A stretch of DNA of 64,000 nucleotides from Ischnura elegans (taxonomy: Eukaryota; Arthropoda; Insecta; Odonata; Coenagrionidae). The first letter of the stretch is position 1. The number at the start of each line of letters is the position of its first letter. Below, piece by piece: positions 1 through 11,814 of this stretch. A program made the position numbers and the translations under genes. The notes beneath the pieces were generated by a model. That model saw nothing but the letters and a program-made list of their open reading frames with translations. It had not been told where the DNA came from and searched no databases. The DNA is taken from contig NC_060246.1 of NCBI RefSeq assembly GCF_921293095.1, positions 15,270,001-15,334,000 of the forward strand, read 5' to 3'.

Positions 1-1
1 A

Positions 2-577
2 AACCACTTTCCAAAAAAATTAATCAATAACATACTGTATTCAAATAAAAAATCATCTTCACAGACTCACAATACAATAACTACAACAAATATATCAAAC
101 ACAAATACAGACCAATATCGAGGAATGATTTATATAAATGGATTATCAGAACAAATTACCAAAGTATTCAAAAAAACAAATTTTAAAATAGCACATAAAA
201 ACTATAAAACCCAACATAAACTCATATATTCTAAACTTAAGTCAAATACCCCTATGCAGCTTAGAAGCAATATCATTTATTCAATTCCATGTAAAGACTG
301 TGATAAAAATTATATAGGCCAAACATGTCAATATTTAAAAAATAGGATCTCACAACATAAAACATCAATTAAGACCAAAATTCAAATTTGTGCATTAGCA
401 GATCATGCAATTACAAACAGTCACTCATTTCGTTTCGAAGAGGCCAAAATTTTAGATACAGAACCAGTTTTATCGAAAAGATTATTCAAAGAAATGTACC
501 ACATATCCAGAAATAAAAAAAGCTGCAATAAAAGAACAGACGCATTACTTACCTTAGCAAAATTTATCATAATTTAA
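2..577 (+). CDS. Penelope-like element, C-terminal part with GIY-YIG nuclease (truncated at window edge)
   Basis: An open frame runs from base 2 to a TAA at 575-577, so the element enters the window already inside its coding region. The first in-frame ATG (125) is internal and is not a true start. The N-terminal part resembles the linker after a PLE reverse transcriptase (INGLSEQITKVFKK). It is followed by a GIY-YIG core: YSIPCKDC, then NYIGQT, then LKNRISQH. A conserved tail (ALADHAITNSHSF) follows. In PLEs this domain nicks target DNA to prime reverse transcription. No frame break is visible in this part. The reverse transcriptase lies outside the window, so activity cannot be judged. A hammerhead-like motif follows in the 3' region, as expected for this class. 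Confidence 0.85.
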   Translation, partial: NHFPKKLINNILYSNKKSSSQTHNTITTTNISNTNTDQYRGMIYINGLSEQITKVFKKTNFKIAHKNYKTQHKLIYSKLKSNTPMQLRSNIIYSIPCKDCDKNYIGQTCQYLKNRISQHKTSIKTKIQICALADHAITNSHSFRFEEAKILDTEPVLSKRLFKEMYHISRNKKSCNKRTDALLTLAKFIII

Positions 578-752
578 TAAATGACATAACCAACAAAGAA
601 AGAAATCCAAGCAACCAAATTGTAAATAAATAAAAACAACATCAGACTTAAAGGTAAATTTTGAATATGTATTTCCATGTTTTTTAATGTATAACAACTG
701 TAAAATTGCCTGTATGTAACTAATTTTGTATCATAAATTATCATTTTTATAG

Positions 753-786
753 CCCTGAGGATGGACAAATAAATGTCCGAAACGTT
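753..786 (+). ncRNA. Hammerhead-ribozyme-like motif in PLE 3' region
   Basis: CTGAGGA at 755-761 is followed by a GGACA/TGTCC stem and then GAAAC at 779-783. This matches the hammerhead core order (CUGANGA, stem II, GAAA) known from Penelope-like elements. An unpaired T lies between the core and the stem, so cleavage activity is uncertain. It lies 175 bases after the PLE stop codon. Confidence 0.5.
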
Positions 787-1027
787 GGCAAAGTTTGGAA
801 AAAATTAAATAATATTTACAATTGACCCACATCTCGTGATTTAAAAAATATATATTTATACTTATTCTCACCCAAGTAAGGGTTTAAGCAGGCGATATGT
901 ACTTACAACGATACTAAGATTAACGGCATTTATCGTACAGCAGCGAATGAATTATTTTCCAGACCACTACTTACAATTTATTATGTTTCTTTCTATATGT
1001 TCTTCGGAAGATTTTACGTATAAAATT

Positions 1028-1336
1028 GTGAACTTCTGCGTTCTTGTTCTTCCCCCGTCAAAATCAACAACAACTTTAATTATTGTTTTTTCCATGGCAA
1101 CTTCGAGAGCGAAAGAGGTGTTGGGGGTTTTCTTTATCATTTAGAACATACGTCAACTAATAATGACTTAACGATTACACTCGCTGCGAGAACCTTCGTT
1201 TTGGTTGTGAACTTCTGTATCCTTTTTCTTCCCCCGTTGAATGCAACAGCAACTCTCATTATCGTTTTTTTTTCATGGCAATTTCCAGGCTAAAAGGTAT
1301 TGAGGCTGTTCTTCATCATTTAGACCATACGTCAAT
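1028..1336. repeat. Two-unit direct repeat, about 130 bp per unit
   Basis: Bases 1028-1156 and 1207-1336 are diverged copies. Both contain GTGAACTTCTG, CTTCCCCCGT, a CATGGCAA block and a CATTTAGA.CATACGTCAA end, offset by about 179 bases. No coding potential was recognised in either unit. Confidence 0.65.
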
Positions 1337-1847
1337 TGCAACCGTGAATTTTCAGCAGCAGGAGCTTTTTAATTATGAATAGTCAACTGATAGAAGATTA
1401 CTCATTAATATATGAGCAACTTGTTTTACTGTCGTTCCGGTGACTATAAAAAAATTACATTCCAAAATCCAATTGATACTTGATACAAAGCTAATTGATA
1501 TTTATATACACAAAGAAAGAAGTTAGCCATGAAGGATGCTTATAAAAATAAATAAAATATGATAAATTTGCACATGTTGATTGCGCAAACAGTCCCTTGT
1601 TTCATGCAGTAATTGATATTTTTTAGAATTTTATACTTTAATTTATAAAAGAAAACAAACTGCGTCCTTTGTTGATGATATGATTTGGAGTGATGAGTAA
1701 ATATTTCCATCCGCAATTTACATAATGGACTGATTATGATGATGAGGTGATGCTTTTTGAAGTATTCAGAATTATTTTTCATGGTAACTAATGCTCAAGG
1801 GAACTTACCGATCGTGCTGCTTACCGCCTGAAGACCAAATTTTCAGA

Positions 1848-3224
1848 TGCCCCGTTTACACCACGATCGTCGCGACGTTGATCGCGACTACTGCACGTTT
1901 ACACGTCTAAAAGTTACCATCGTAACTCAGTGCTGCCCTCGTTGTGGAATTGTGTCAGATAACAACTGACGACGACACTGCGTGAGAAAATTGAAATCCT
2001 GGAAATTTAGAAGCAAAAGAATATTAATGTTTTCATGTGCTAAAACTGAAGCTAGACCGAACTGTCGGTAAAGCGTTAAAGAATGTAGGTTTCTTTATGG
2101 GAATCTGTCCAAAGTTTAGCAATATTTATGCAGTAAAGACAGTAGATGTGTCTCCTTGCTACGTTCCAAATTGGAATATTTTGCTAACTGGTCACTTTAT
2201 TATAATATCGACTCAATCCGGATTGAACGTCTCCAAAATAAATTTTTCAAATTAAATAATTACGATTTATAAATCTCTTTGTCTGATTGCAACACTTCAT
2301 ATATTCTTTCCCTAGTTAATTTGAAAACTCTTGCACGACCAAGGATCCTCCAACAAAGGCATATTCCTCTACAAAATTATCAATTAATATTTAGATTGTT
2401 CCTATCTCCTTTATTAGCAACTTTTAATGGATCCCGTCATAGCTATATAAATCCTCACCTGCTTGTTTTTAATTACCATAGAGCAAATTATGTCTTCAAC
2501 TCCCAGCTATGATGAGATAAAACTAAAACTAGTCATAACAGTCCGTGAAGTCTTTAAGAAACTAGATTCTTCGAGAGAATATGTCAAAACATTCAAGAAT
2601 ATTCACGCATTAAAGACAGTACATATTGCTGTTATAATTTAACTAGAAAAGGCTTAGATTTCGGCTTGATTCGGCACAAGTATTGATATCTCCATGTCCT
2701 CATCTAAATGTTATGGTTATTTATGACGAATTTTATTGTGAAATCCTGTATACAATGATTTAATTGATTAAAATTTTGTGCATGTTTGTTATTTTCCATC
2801 ATCTGTGAAGTATAATGTAAGGATACATGGTTATGGGTTAACCTGTAAATAAAGAAATGCATAAAACTGGTATAGTACAGAATATCCAATATCATTTGGC
2901 AAATAGAACATCAGAAACAACTTTCCCATCACGTCCTTCCATTACCTGCTCAATAATGTCTTCAATCGTTGCCATATATCTGATATATTAGAGTTATTTA
3001 TGAAATATTAATTATTGTATCAAGATTGCAACGGCGCGAAAGAATCGTATATGCATCGATCTTCATTTCCTAACTCTTTTTTCTTGGCACACTAGCGCTA
3101 ACCATCGTAAGTTCGGCAGTGTTAGGTACTAAGGCCTACGATGGTAACTCTGCGCGTCTACACGACGTTTTGAGGTTACGATCGTACGGATCAACGTCCC
3201 GACGATCGTTGTGTAAACGGGGCA
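1848..3224. mobile_element. Non-autonomous DNA element with CCCCGTTTACAC terminal inverted repeats
   Basis: The left end reads TGCCCCGTTTACACCACGAT and the right end is its near reverse complement. The similarity of the arms continues inward over about 90 bases (CGATCGTCG, GACGTTGATC, GTTACCATCGTA). The trinucleotide AGA flanks both ends and could be a 3-bp target duplication. No transposase frame was recognised. The interior has a diverged direct repeat (about 2040-2150 and 2515-2640, sharing GCATTAAAGACAGTA-like text). The superfamily is unassigned. Confidence 0.7.
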
Positions 3225-4719
3225 AGAGACGAGAAAACGTATTAGTGGAGATGGGCTACGTGCGCATTTTCACGAGTAAAATAGCGAGTGCGAATCTTCG
3301 ACGGAAAGTGGGCTGAGAGGGAGATAGCGGAGAAAAGGGATGTGCGAGAAGGAAGTCGAGAATGCACCACCAGCATTCTAGTGACCAGCTCGAATTACCC
3401 ATGGGGCATATTCCTTTACAGCCTTGGCTGCTGAAAAAATACCGTATTTACATTTATCCCGTCTCGTTCCCACGAGTGAATATACCGTCAGAAAGGAAAC
3501 CAATTTTCTATCATTTACAATATATGGCGCCACAAATTTTTTTGGGATACGTTTTCCCCCTATATTACCTAAAATACATCTTAAATGATCTCGTAAAAGA
3601 TTTCATCCGCAAGATCACAGCATTTGAAGTATGCTATGTAAATTATGCATAAGAAAAGTTTTCACATAGGTTTTTGAGAAAATTACTCGGTCATTTAGGA
3701 ATTCTTTTTGGCTTGCGTTCCGATCTGGTTCCTAGATTAAGATCCAATGCAACCGAGCCATCCCTGCCTTTAAATTTGATGGTTTTAGGTCCATAATGAA
3801 AAGATTAACTTCGTGTGTTATACAAGTGGGACAAATTTCGTCGCAATGTGGCATCGTAGCAATCATGACCACGGAGGGAGGGGAGAGAAGGGCGGGGTTG
3901 GAAGCATTTCGGTTGAATTTAACATGAACGCAGTAGTAGGTCAGGATTATTGGGAAGCTAGCGGAAGGACTCAGGTGACAACCTCCGAGTAAATATGTAC
4001 AAGAGTGATTTTCGGCCACTGCCCGCGCAATCAATATTGACATGGGATATTTCTCAATGGACAGCTGTTGAATGTGACTCAACAGTATACTGTGAACAAC
4101 CGTTATGCCATTCACCATTGCGTCATAAATGATGATTAAACAAAATTCTTATATTGATTAAACGATCAATATTTTATTGCGATAAAAACACAGTGAACAT
4201 CATATACTGTAATTTTGCTAAATATGAGAAAATATTTTGCGAAGTCTCCTCCAAGAAACGAAGAAAATCGTCATCTTCGCGAAAATTCCAAAACATGCTC
4301 TCCCAATAATGCATATACCTAATTCTCGATTGATGGTTTATAAAAAATGCGCTCTGTCCGGTGATTTCTGGAAAGGCGATCACAATCAGAGTCTACACGC
4401 TCTAATGGCGATTCTGGAAAAGGCACAAGAAAAAATATTAATTATTACTAGAAATTAAACACCATTGTGGTAAAAGAACTTACAAAAACTTCTGTATACT
4501 ATAGAGTAATGATAAAAAGAATACGAAGGCATAATTCAGCGTATTAATTTTTGCAATACCCTATAGCTAAAGTCAAATCACGCAAGTACCATATATATGT
4601 CGTCAGGGTCGGATAAAAAGGTTCAAAAATTATTTCTTGTTGTGAGTTCCATTATTTTTCTTTTTGACATTAATGGATGAAATCAATGGAAGTAAAACTA
4701 TTTTCGACCGTTCGTCCAA

Positions 4720-5022
4720 ACTCGAATAGAAGAGCAGAAGCGGGCCATTCGACTGGGTTACTCTTCAAAGTCAGCCGTAGCGGAGCACGAATCCACCGGA
4801 CATGCGATCGACTTCGAAAAATCAAGAGTCATCGCGAGGATAAAACATTTTAAAGCCCGACTCATCCGCGAAGCTATAGAAACAAACAAGAACAACTATA
4901 ACAGAGATACCGGACTGAGAATCAGCAGTACTTGGAACCCAGTCATCCGCAACATTTGGTCATCTTCCCCCTCCAGTCCCCACTCCTCACACCCGTCCAC
5001 CCACCCCTCCCACCTGAAATAA
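4720..5022 (+). pseudogene. Penelope-like element 3' fragment (C-terminal end of GIY-YIG protein)
   Basis: An open frame of about 100 codons reads RIEEQKRAIRLG, then SAVAEHESTGHAIDFEKSRV, then RLIREAIETNKNN, then NRDTGLRISSTWNPVIR, and ends in a Ser/Pro-rich tail before TAA at 5020. This is the typical end of a Penelope-like polyprotein (H-x-IDF, REAIE and NRDxG...W motifs). The catalytic GIY-YIG start and the reverse transcriptase are missing, so this is a 5'-truncated copy. It belongs to a different family from the PLE at base 2, and the same family as the fragment near 29.0 kb. Confidence 0.8.
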
Positions 5023-5057
5023 AAAAAGGGAGCAAAAACCAAATCCCAGCATCATTC

Positions 5058-5098
5058 CCTTGAAGAAATGACCAGCAGTCGGTCGCGAAACGTCGGGG
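5058..5098 (+). ncRNA. Hammerhead-like motif downstream of PLE fragment
   Basis: The order is CTTGAAGAAATGACC, a short loop, then GGTCGCGAAACG. GACC and GGTC pair, and GCGAAAC supplies the closing core. It stands about 40 bases after the PLE stop, as in the 753-786 example. The core is degenerate (CUUGAAGA instead of CUGAUGA). Confidence 0.4.
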
Positions 5099-5159
5099 TA
5101 ATCTCCATTACGACACACGGCATACACCCGTATGTCACTCTTTTTTAATCATCGTTCGT

Positions 5160-7430
5160 ATCTATGGGCCGTCAGATAAGTCAACCCAGGTTAAGATATG
5201 AGGCCACTGGAGAGGGTGCGAAATTTCTTTGTACTAGTATAGTGAATGACAACCTGGAAATCATTTTCTTCTTATTTCAATGTTAAATGCAAAAAGCCTT
5301 AAAATTCCCTCCTAACAAATGTAAAAATCTCTATATTATAGTGTGCCGGAGTGGTGTCCTCATTGTCTCTCTTGAAGGGCACCAGAAGGACTGTGTGATA
5401 TATTCCACCTCAGTTAAATGATATTTTTAATCGGTATTTTTTTGTATTCCTTGGGGTTTGGTCAATAAAAATGTACATTAATTACTCGCCAACGTCTCCT
5501 CGATTATATTGCCATCCTTAGGGCGAGGAATTTATTTAAGAAAATCGGACAAGAAAATCAATAATTTAGTATTTATTATGACGTGGAAGTAATGATTTTC
5601 ATTAGCGTATTTTAAATTGTATATACGAACTGTGGTCATATCATATATTTCAGAAAGGTCTTTTTCTGTCATTCCGTATATGCTCCGTTTTTACTGCACC
5701 TACAGTGATGAAAAAGGTATCATTTTAAATGATGAATCAACGGCTTCCGACAAAAAATACTGTCTCAATCTCAAATTTCTCTATTTACTCTATTTACTTT
5801 AATTTGACTATAAAGTTTCGATTTTTCCATATCAATTTTTTCGCAAGGTATATCGGCTTCACACATTTTTTATTTTAAACGAGTATAAAGAAAGTACTTT
5901 ATGATACACCTTCTCTATTTAACACCCAATTACAGCATTTCCTTAACATACTTATTCCCTAGTAGCGTGGAAGTGGAACATTTTTGCACGTGTTGCCTAG
6001 TTTATTTAAATACACAAAAACATAGCGTCATAGTCAATTGCTTATAAACAAATTAAGCATTTACGATAGACTCAAAACATGTGTGGTCTAGCCAGGTCAG
6101 CTGGTCGGCGATCGCCGAGGTCCCCGTGCTTAAGGGGCCATCACAACGCTCGCGTCTATCGTGAAGCTATATGAAAGGTTCAATAAAAAAGACTCAGTTA
6201 CCAAGCCAAAGTTTTTTACAGTTATAATATTCTACGTATTCGTCAGTTATTTTACATTGTATGCATACTCGGTGTAAAAATATTATATAAAAAATGAATA
6301 AAATAAAAGTTTCAGAAGGCAAGAGAATACATTATGCTTTCTTAAAAGAGGTATTCGAAAAGGATACTTGAGAGGTTTATTTTTACATCTTAGCGCAGTT
6401 TCAGGGAAAATATCATTAGTAATTGATTATAATTAGTTTACTAAAATATATTTTGCTTACTTATATTTTATTTTATATAATTTACAAAAATAATTAGTTT
6501 ACTAGTTATTTTTTAATTAATTCATTATTATTTTTTATAAACCGTAAAATTCTCACTTTTCACAGTATTTTTTCTAACGAAATTGCTTTTTTCATTAACT
6601 TTTATCTTGTTTTTAAGAGCCCAATTTGCGTCATAATCCATTTCAGGGCATGCGATTTCGTAAAATTTTCCGGGGAAGTACCCCAAAATTCCCCGATAAC
6701 AGGGGGCCCCATCATGAGCCTCAGCCGAGGGCCCCAGACCGCATCTGACTCAAAATACATGTAGTAGATATTTATTCTCATAGCGATCAAAACAAATATC
6801 ATTGACTAACTCATGCCATTTAGTCATTAGTAAGCGCAAACCGAAAACAATCACCACATACGGCCAGCGTAAAAAGAAAATAAAAATATTTGAGAAAGCT
6901 CTAGCGATGTTGAAAAAAAGAGAAGAAAATAACGAACACGATAAGATGCGAAAGGGAAGTAATCGAGAGAAGAAAAAAGGAGAAATAAACAAATGAGCGA
7001 ACAGGAGCGGCTCGTACCTCGATTGATTACTCGTGGCAAATATTTACAAGATGAACCCGCTTAGCGGTTAAATATTTGCTTTGGCCTGAAATGAACTTGA
7101 AGGCGCACGTCGCCAAAATCTAGAGCCTACTGGTCGACGCATAAACTCCAAAATCAAAAGCTTACACTATACTATACGGATCTCTTGGAGGTGACTTTGG
7201 CTTGCCGAGGTATTGTTCTCTTATTCGTCAAAGAAATTTCAGAAGCAACAATAAATACATGGATGAAATTCTTCTTTGAAACAATTTTGCTTGCCTAAGT
7301 TTATTGACATAAGGTTATTAAGAATTAAAATGTTTTTCATAAAACTACGTGATTACTGCGATTATTTACAAAACTAATAATAAAATATTAATCCTTAAGT
7401 TGAATGTATTCTCAACACTTACAAGAAGCT
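5160..7430. other. Non-coding, AT-rich; no gene recognised
   Basis: Only short accidental frames are present. A short GGGGCCCC-like block at 6690-6740 looks like the eroded end of a DNA element, but no partner end was found. Confidence 0.5.
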
Positions 7431-7509
7431 TCCGCGCACTGGCAACTTTTTAAAAGCAACTATTTAGTTGCTTTAAGGAAGTTTAAATGAAACACACGGC
7501 ATTGACTGT

Positions 7510-9777
7510 GGCCCCGCGCACCGGCGACTTTTTAGTTGCCGCAACTAAATAATTGCGTCCGGACCTATTCTGAGGGTGATTAAATTGTTGCCGGCAGGAA
7601 TAGATCGCGTGGGTGTTTACCCAACCCCGCGCACTGTCAACTTTTCAGTTGCTTGACGGCACTTGTTCGGAGCGCATCTTGGGAAGTGTTTTGCAGGACG
7701 CGTTTTGCAAAGGTCTCTTAGTTTTTAAGTTTTGGGATTATTTACGGTAATTTTAATTACTGAACATGCTCCGGATTGTATTTGGAGGCCACATATTTAC
7801 AACTTCACTTAGGTACTTCCATTATGTAAATACACAACCACCTCAGAATAATTTTACTCACATAGTTACACCTTCCCTTCATTTAACACCTTTCATTAAA
7901 TTTTCTTCATCTTAATTTTCTTTATACTCTTGAGATTCTTCGAAATTCTTTTCTTCACTTTCCTATTCTTCTCCTTTCTACTTGTCCAACTACTACTGTT
8001 TCACAGCACATTATACATGGTGGACCACGGATCTCTATTGTAGAGACTATAATGCTGGCCTTGGAATTTCTCGCATTCCATCTACGTTTCTGATCTTGAT
8101 TCATTTCTTTTTCTTCGTTGAAGTCGACACCTTCAATTATTTCAATCATTTCTGTTGTTCGAAATAGGATTTCTATTTAAAAACACCACATTGGGTAGGT
8201 TGATTTGTCCTTCCGCTACGGTATATGCGTTACACCTTCACTCGACATTTCTTTAATTTTTTCCTTCCGTTCTTTCTTTCTATTTCTCAATTTTACTGCA
8301 AATGTTGCTCCGGCCTCATTACCTTTTGGGATTATTTGCGGTACTTTAATTTATTGAACAAGCCCTGAATTGTATTTGGAAGCCATAAATTCACAACCAA
8401 CGGTCATATACCCTTACGGAAAGATTCGGCAATCCATGTTAAAATTCGAGTCTTAAGTTCGACTGAGGCGGCGCCAATCGTTCCTGCAGCGAATTTGGAA
8501 CTAATCTGCACAGGTGTGGGTTACTCCATAGAACCACTTATTTTTCGTTTAAAATTTAATGCTGAAATATAATCCTAACGTTCTTCTTTATTTTCTGGTT
8601 CAGGCTCTTTTCAGGTTCTTATAAATTACACACATTTTTTAAACTAGTGAGCATTATAAAATGAAAGTTGTTTGAACGAAGCAAATTACAATTAATATAA
8701 GGCGGAAATCATGTAAATTTCATTCAAATTTATCATGGATATAATAGAGGAATCGTACTTACATGTCAAGGATAAGTAAGTGATTCTGAACAGAGGATTA
8801 CCAAAAACAAGAAAACAATATGTATCCCCAAAGATTCCACAGTATTTAAATCGTGATTGCAATCCAAAGAATGCTGTACTGCAGCCAGTGACGTAACTAG
8901 GAATATGCTTTGGGGGCGGGGGAGATGAGATGGCATGGGGTGGGAAAATTTTTTAAAAGTGACAAGCCTCGATATACATTTCACATCATTTTGGCGCTAA
9001 AAATTTAAATTTAAGCAGATAAAGTTATTATATTTCAATACTAGGTAATTTTTTAAATATCTTTTTTTTTCTCTGATGGTTTGGGGGGGAGCTATCCCCT
9101 CACCCCCCATATTTACGCTACTGACTGCAGCCCAATCCTTCCTAGCTCGCGTCATATTTTTATTTTCTTGAGTTTCCTCCTCATGTGTTTCTCGATCCAA
9201 CATAGTTTCTTTTCAATAGTTTAGTCTCCTTTCCATGTATAACTAGATGGATGTATCTCTTCCCTGATATCTGGTCCTATGTTAAATAGCCACTCCACCA
9301 TTTTCACAGCTTCTCTAGTGCCCAATTTGCGATTAAAGGTATTGAAGATCATTCCTGGTACCTATATAAACCAGATTTATTTAATTTGATTAAGATATCT
9401 ATTATAATTAGGTGATTGAATTTGTGATCATTTTAAGTAACTTGATAATGAATTGGAATTAAAGGCAACAACATTTTAGATTAAACGAAAGTTCTATGAA
9501 CTTCTCCTACCAATTTTACTCACAGTATAGTTTATGTAAATTCCTCTAAAAAGAGGATAGTCCACAAGGACAAATACTGTACCCAAAACATTTTGTTCCT
9601 TTGCTTATTTTTTCGCTGTCTCAAAATGAGCGCAACAACACAACTTGCTTTCACGAGATCCATTGTAAACTGAGCTGAGGGGCAATTATTTAATCGCCAG
9701 TGCGCGGTAGCGAGCAACTCTTGGGTGAGTAAATTGTTTAGTTGCCGGTGATTAAAGTTGCCAGGGCGCGGGGGCCC
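7510..9777. mobile_element. DNA element with GGGCCCCGCGCAC-type terminal inverted repeats
   Basis: The left end (GGCCCCGCGCACCGGCGACT) matches the reverse complement of the right end near 9733-9777. Both continue with a CAACT(A)AA(C/T)AATT block, so the inverted repeat is at least 45 bases with mismatches. Related GCGCACTGGCAACTTTTT ends also occur at about 7434 and 7626, which suggests repeated insertion or shuffled ends. Internal segments at about 7735-7800 and 8327-8395 are diverged direct copies (TTTTGGGATTATTT, TGTATTTGGA). No transposase frame is visible. A hAT MITE is nested inside at 8886-9123. Confidence 0.65.
8886..9123. mobile_element. hAT-type MITE with perfect 8-bp target duplication
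   Basis: A 238-bp unit begins CAGTGACGTAACTAGG and ends ATTTACGCTACTG. It is flanked by ACTGCAGC at 8878-8885 and ACTGCAGC at 9124-9131. An exact 8-bp target duplication with CAG...CTG ends is characteristic of hAT transposition. There is no coding capacity. It carries subterminal runs of G (left) and C (right). Confidence 0.9.
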
Positions 9778-9799
9778 TAAAATGAAGCAAAAATCTACT

Positions 9800-10940
9800 A
9801 CAAAAGGATACAAGGACAATGATACAGAAACTATTTTCGGTACCACAGTCCATTTAGCACCACCTAAACGGAAGTACTTGCCTCACATATTCTCCAAAAC
9901 TGAAAAGGTAATTATTATTAGTCATTGTCCTATAATATTTTTACCACTTCTAGATCGACATATAGGTACAATTTACAGCATCAAGTTTTACTATAAAATA
10001 TTAATATTAATTAAAAATGTACATAACTCACCATTTCTTGACCTCAACATCGATATCGATAATTTTCCGTATTTCCAACCCTTTAGTATATTTTTTTTAA
10101 ATCCAAGTACTTTGTGGAATAAATAATATTCGTAATTTTTTTGTTCTTTCATCAGCTAAATTATTTAATTCTCGTCTCTCGTATTATTTCGTAATTTTAC
10201 CTTCTCTGGTATGAGCAAGGCCGAGAAAGAAATCGATATAGTTAACCTCTGAGTCACATAGTTAACCCTAGAACGATAATGCTATTTTTTCACCCTATTT
10301 CGGTATAAAGTGGAGCGAAAAAACAGCCCAATATTCAAATATTTGTATCTCTCCCCAATTTTCATTGTGAGAGTCCTAAGGAGGCTAAATTTATTATTTA
10401 AAATAACGGGACGTGAAGATAATATATCCTTCAAAGTTTATCGGATGAGAGGAAATGAGTAAGAAGGGCGAAAAACGTGAAAAACCAGCAAAATTGCTTT
10501 TTTCGTATATTTACAATTATTTTAATCGAATTCCAACCGAATTGAGAGAATATAACGAGATTTTAAAGATTATATTCTATCCCTTACGGCAATATCAACT
10601 TTTATTCCAGTTCAGAGAAAAGGTATTTATTTTAAGAAATCCGCAAGTGCATAAATTGTAAGAAATCGAAAAGTCAATTTCTGCCGCAGAAATGGGAATT
10701 ATTAGAAAGAATTTCTGATAAATTGTAAATAAAAACTGGCTTTATTTGTAAGCAAAAACCACGTACATCATTGTACAAAAATGTACGTATATATTCGTTA
10801 CGAAAAGTACGTATATATCGATTTCTTATGTCCATTTATGTTTTTCTTATGTATATAGTGTGGGCACTCTACAGGTAATCCTTACGCAAAAATTACAAAA
10901 AATAAAAGTGAATAAAACTTGAAAAATAACAAGAGGAATA
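9800..10940. other. Non-coding, AT-rich; no gene recognised
   Basis: The longest frames (at most 122 codons) have no recognisable domains and show AT-driven composition. No repeat ends were identified. Confidence 0.5.
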
Positions 10941-10946
10941 CACAAA

Positions 10947-11804
10947 CGGTAGCGTGGGGTGAAAAAAAACCCACTCGCACTCCCAACGTTTACCGCTCGA
11001 GGCTGCGCGTGCCATTAACGTGGGGAACGGGCTCTCCCTACTCCCGGATAATCGAAGTGAATAGTTTCCTTCATCAAAGAAAACGAAATGCATTGATTGC
11101 GATTCCTTACCCACCATTAGTGTATTCATATACAAATTATTTGGTTTAAGAAATACCGGTTTAGACGAACGGCAAGGGTCAATTTTATCCTCATTTGAAA
11201 AAGGCCAGATTGGCGCCCATGCGATGCCACTCCACGTGACGTCACATGGACCTAGTTTCTATACGAGTAGATAGGAGTTTTACATCGTCTGAGATTACCA
11301 ATGCATGCATGAGGCACAGAGCTCAGGTAAATATGTCTTAATAATCACCTATTTAAACTGCCTATGGTCGGAAAGTTTCCTTCGTTTGATAAGGTATTAA
11401 TAATCCTTATTTAAGCCAAGCGCTATCAGCTAGCAGGGTACTCTGCTAGCTGCCTGCATCGTATCAGCGCTCAAGGCCTCGCTCCAAGGTCACCTCACAC
11501 GGTGATAGCTGGAACCATAAATACGTCACATGGGCTTCTCCCAGCATTCATACTTAGCCGTCAAGTTTTCGCACGCTTGAAATTTTTTACTTTTCATTTA
11601 ATCGTGAAAAATAGGTATATTCATTTAAAAATCTAAAAGCGTGAAATGCGTACTCCAGGAGTATTTATATATTTCGATTTAGGCTCTAAAAAAATAAAAG
11701 GAAACCACCCTATTATGGAAAAGGTCCCGAGTCACAAACGTAAGACATTTTCTTTTGGCGCCAGATTTCAACCGCTCTTGGGTGTTATTTCACCCCACGT
11801 TACC
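10947..11804. mobile_element. Possible outer element bounded by GGTARCGTGGGGTGAAA inverted repeats
   Basis: GGTAGCGTGGGGTGAAA near 10949-10965 is matched in inverse orientation by TTTCACCCCACGTTACC near 11787-11804. The similarity extends a further 10 bases or so inward. The MITE at 11057-11714 lies between the two ends, so this looks like one element inside another. No target duplication was established. Confidence 0.45.
11057..11714 (+). mobile_element. MITE family X, copy a
   Basis: This is one of three copies in the window (others at 15025-15645, inverted, and 54145-55079). Ends are AATAGGGTRGTTTCC and its reverse complement; the left end here lacks a few bases. Shared internal blocks include AAGAAATACCGG, CCACGTGACGTCAC, GCATGAGGCACAGAGCTCAG and AATCCTTATTTAAGCCAAGC. 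There is no coding capacity. Short frames inside it on either strand are accidental. Confidence 0.8.
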
Positions 11805-11814
11805 ATGTTAGGGC

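Noticed and set aside
10893-11135. Minus-strand 80-codon frame sharing FVFFDEGNY with a frame at 15571-15816
   Set aside because: The shared peptide comes from the TIR region of MITE X in opposite orientations, not from a conserved protein.
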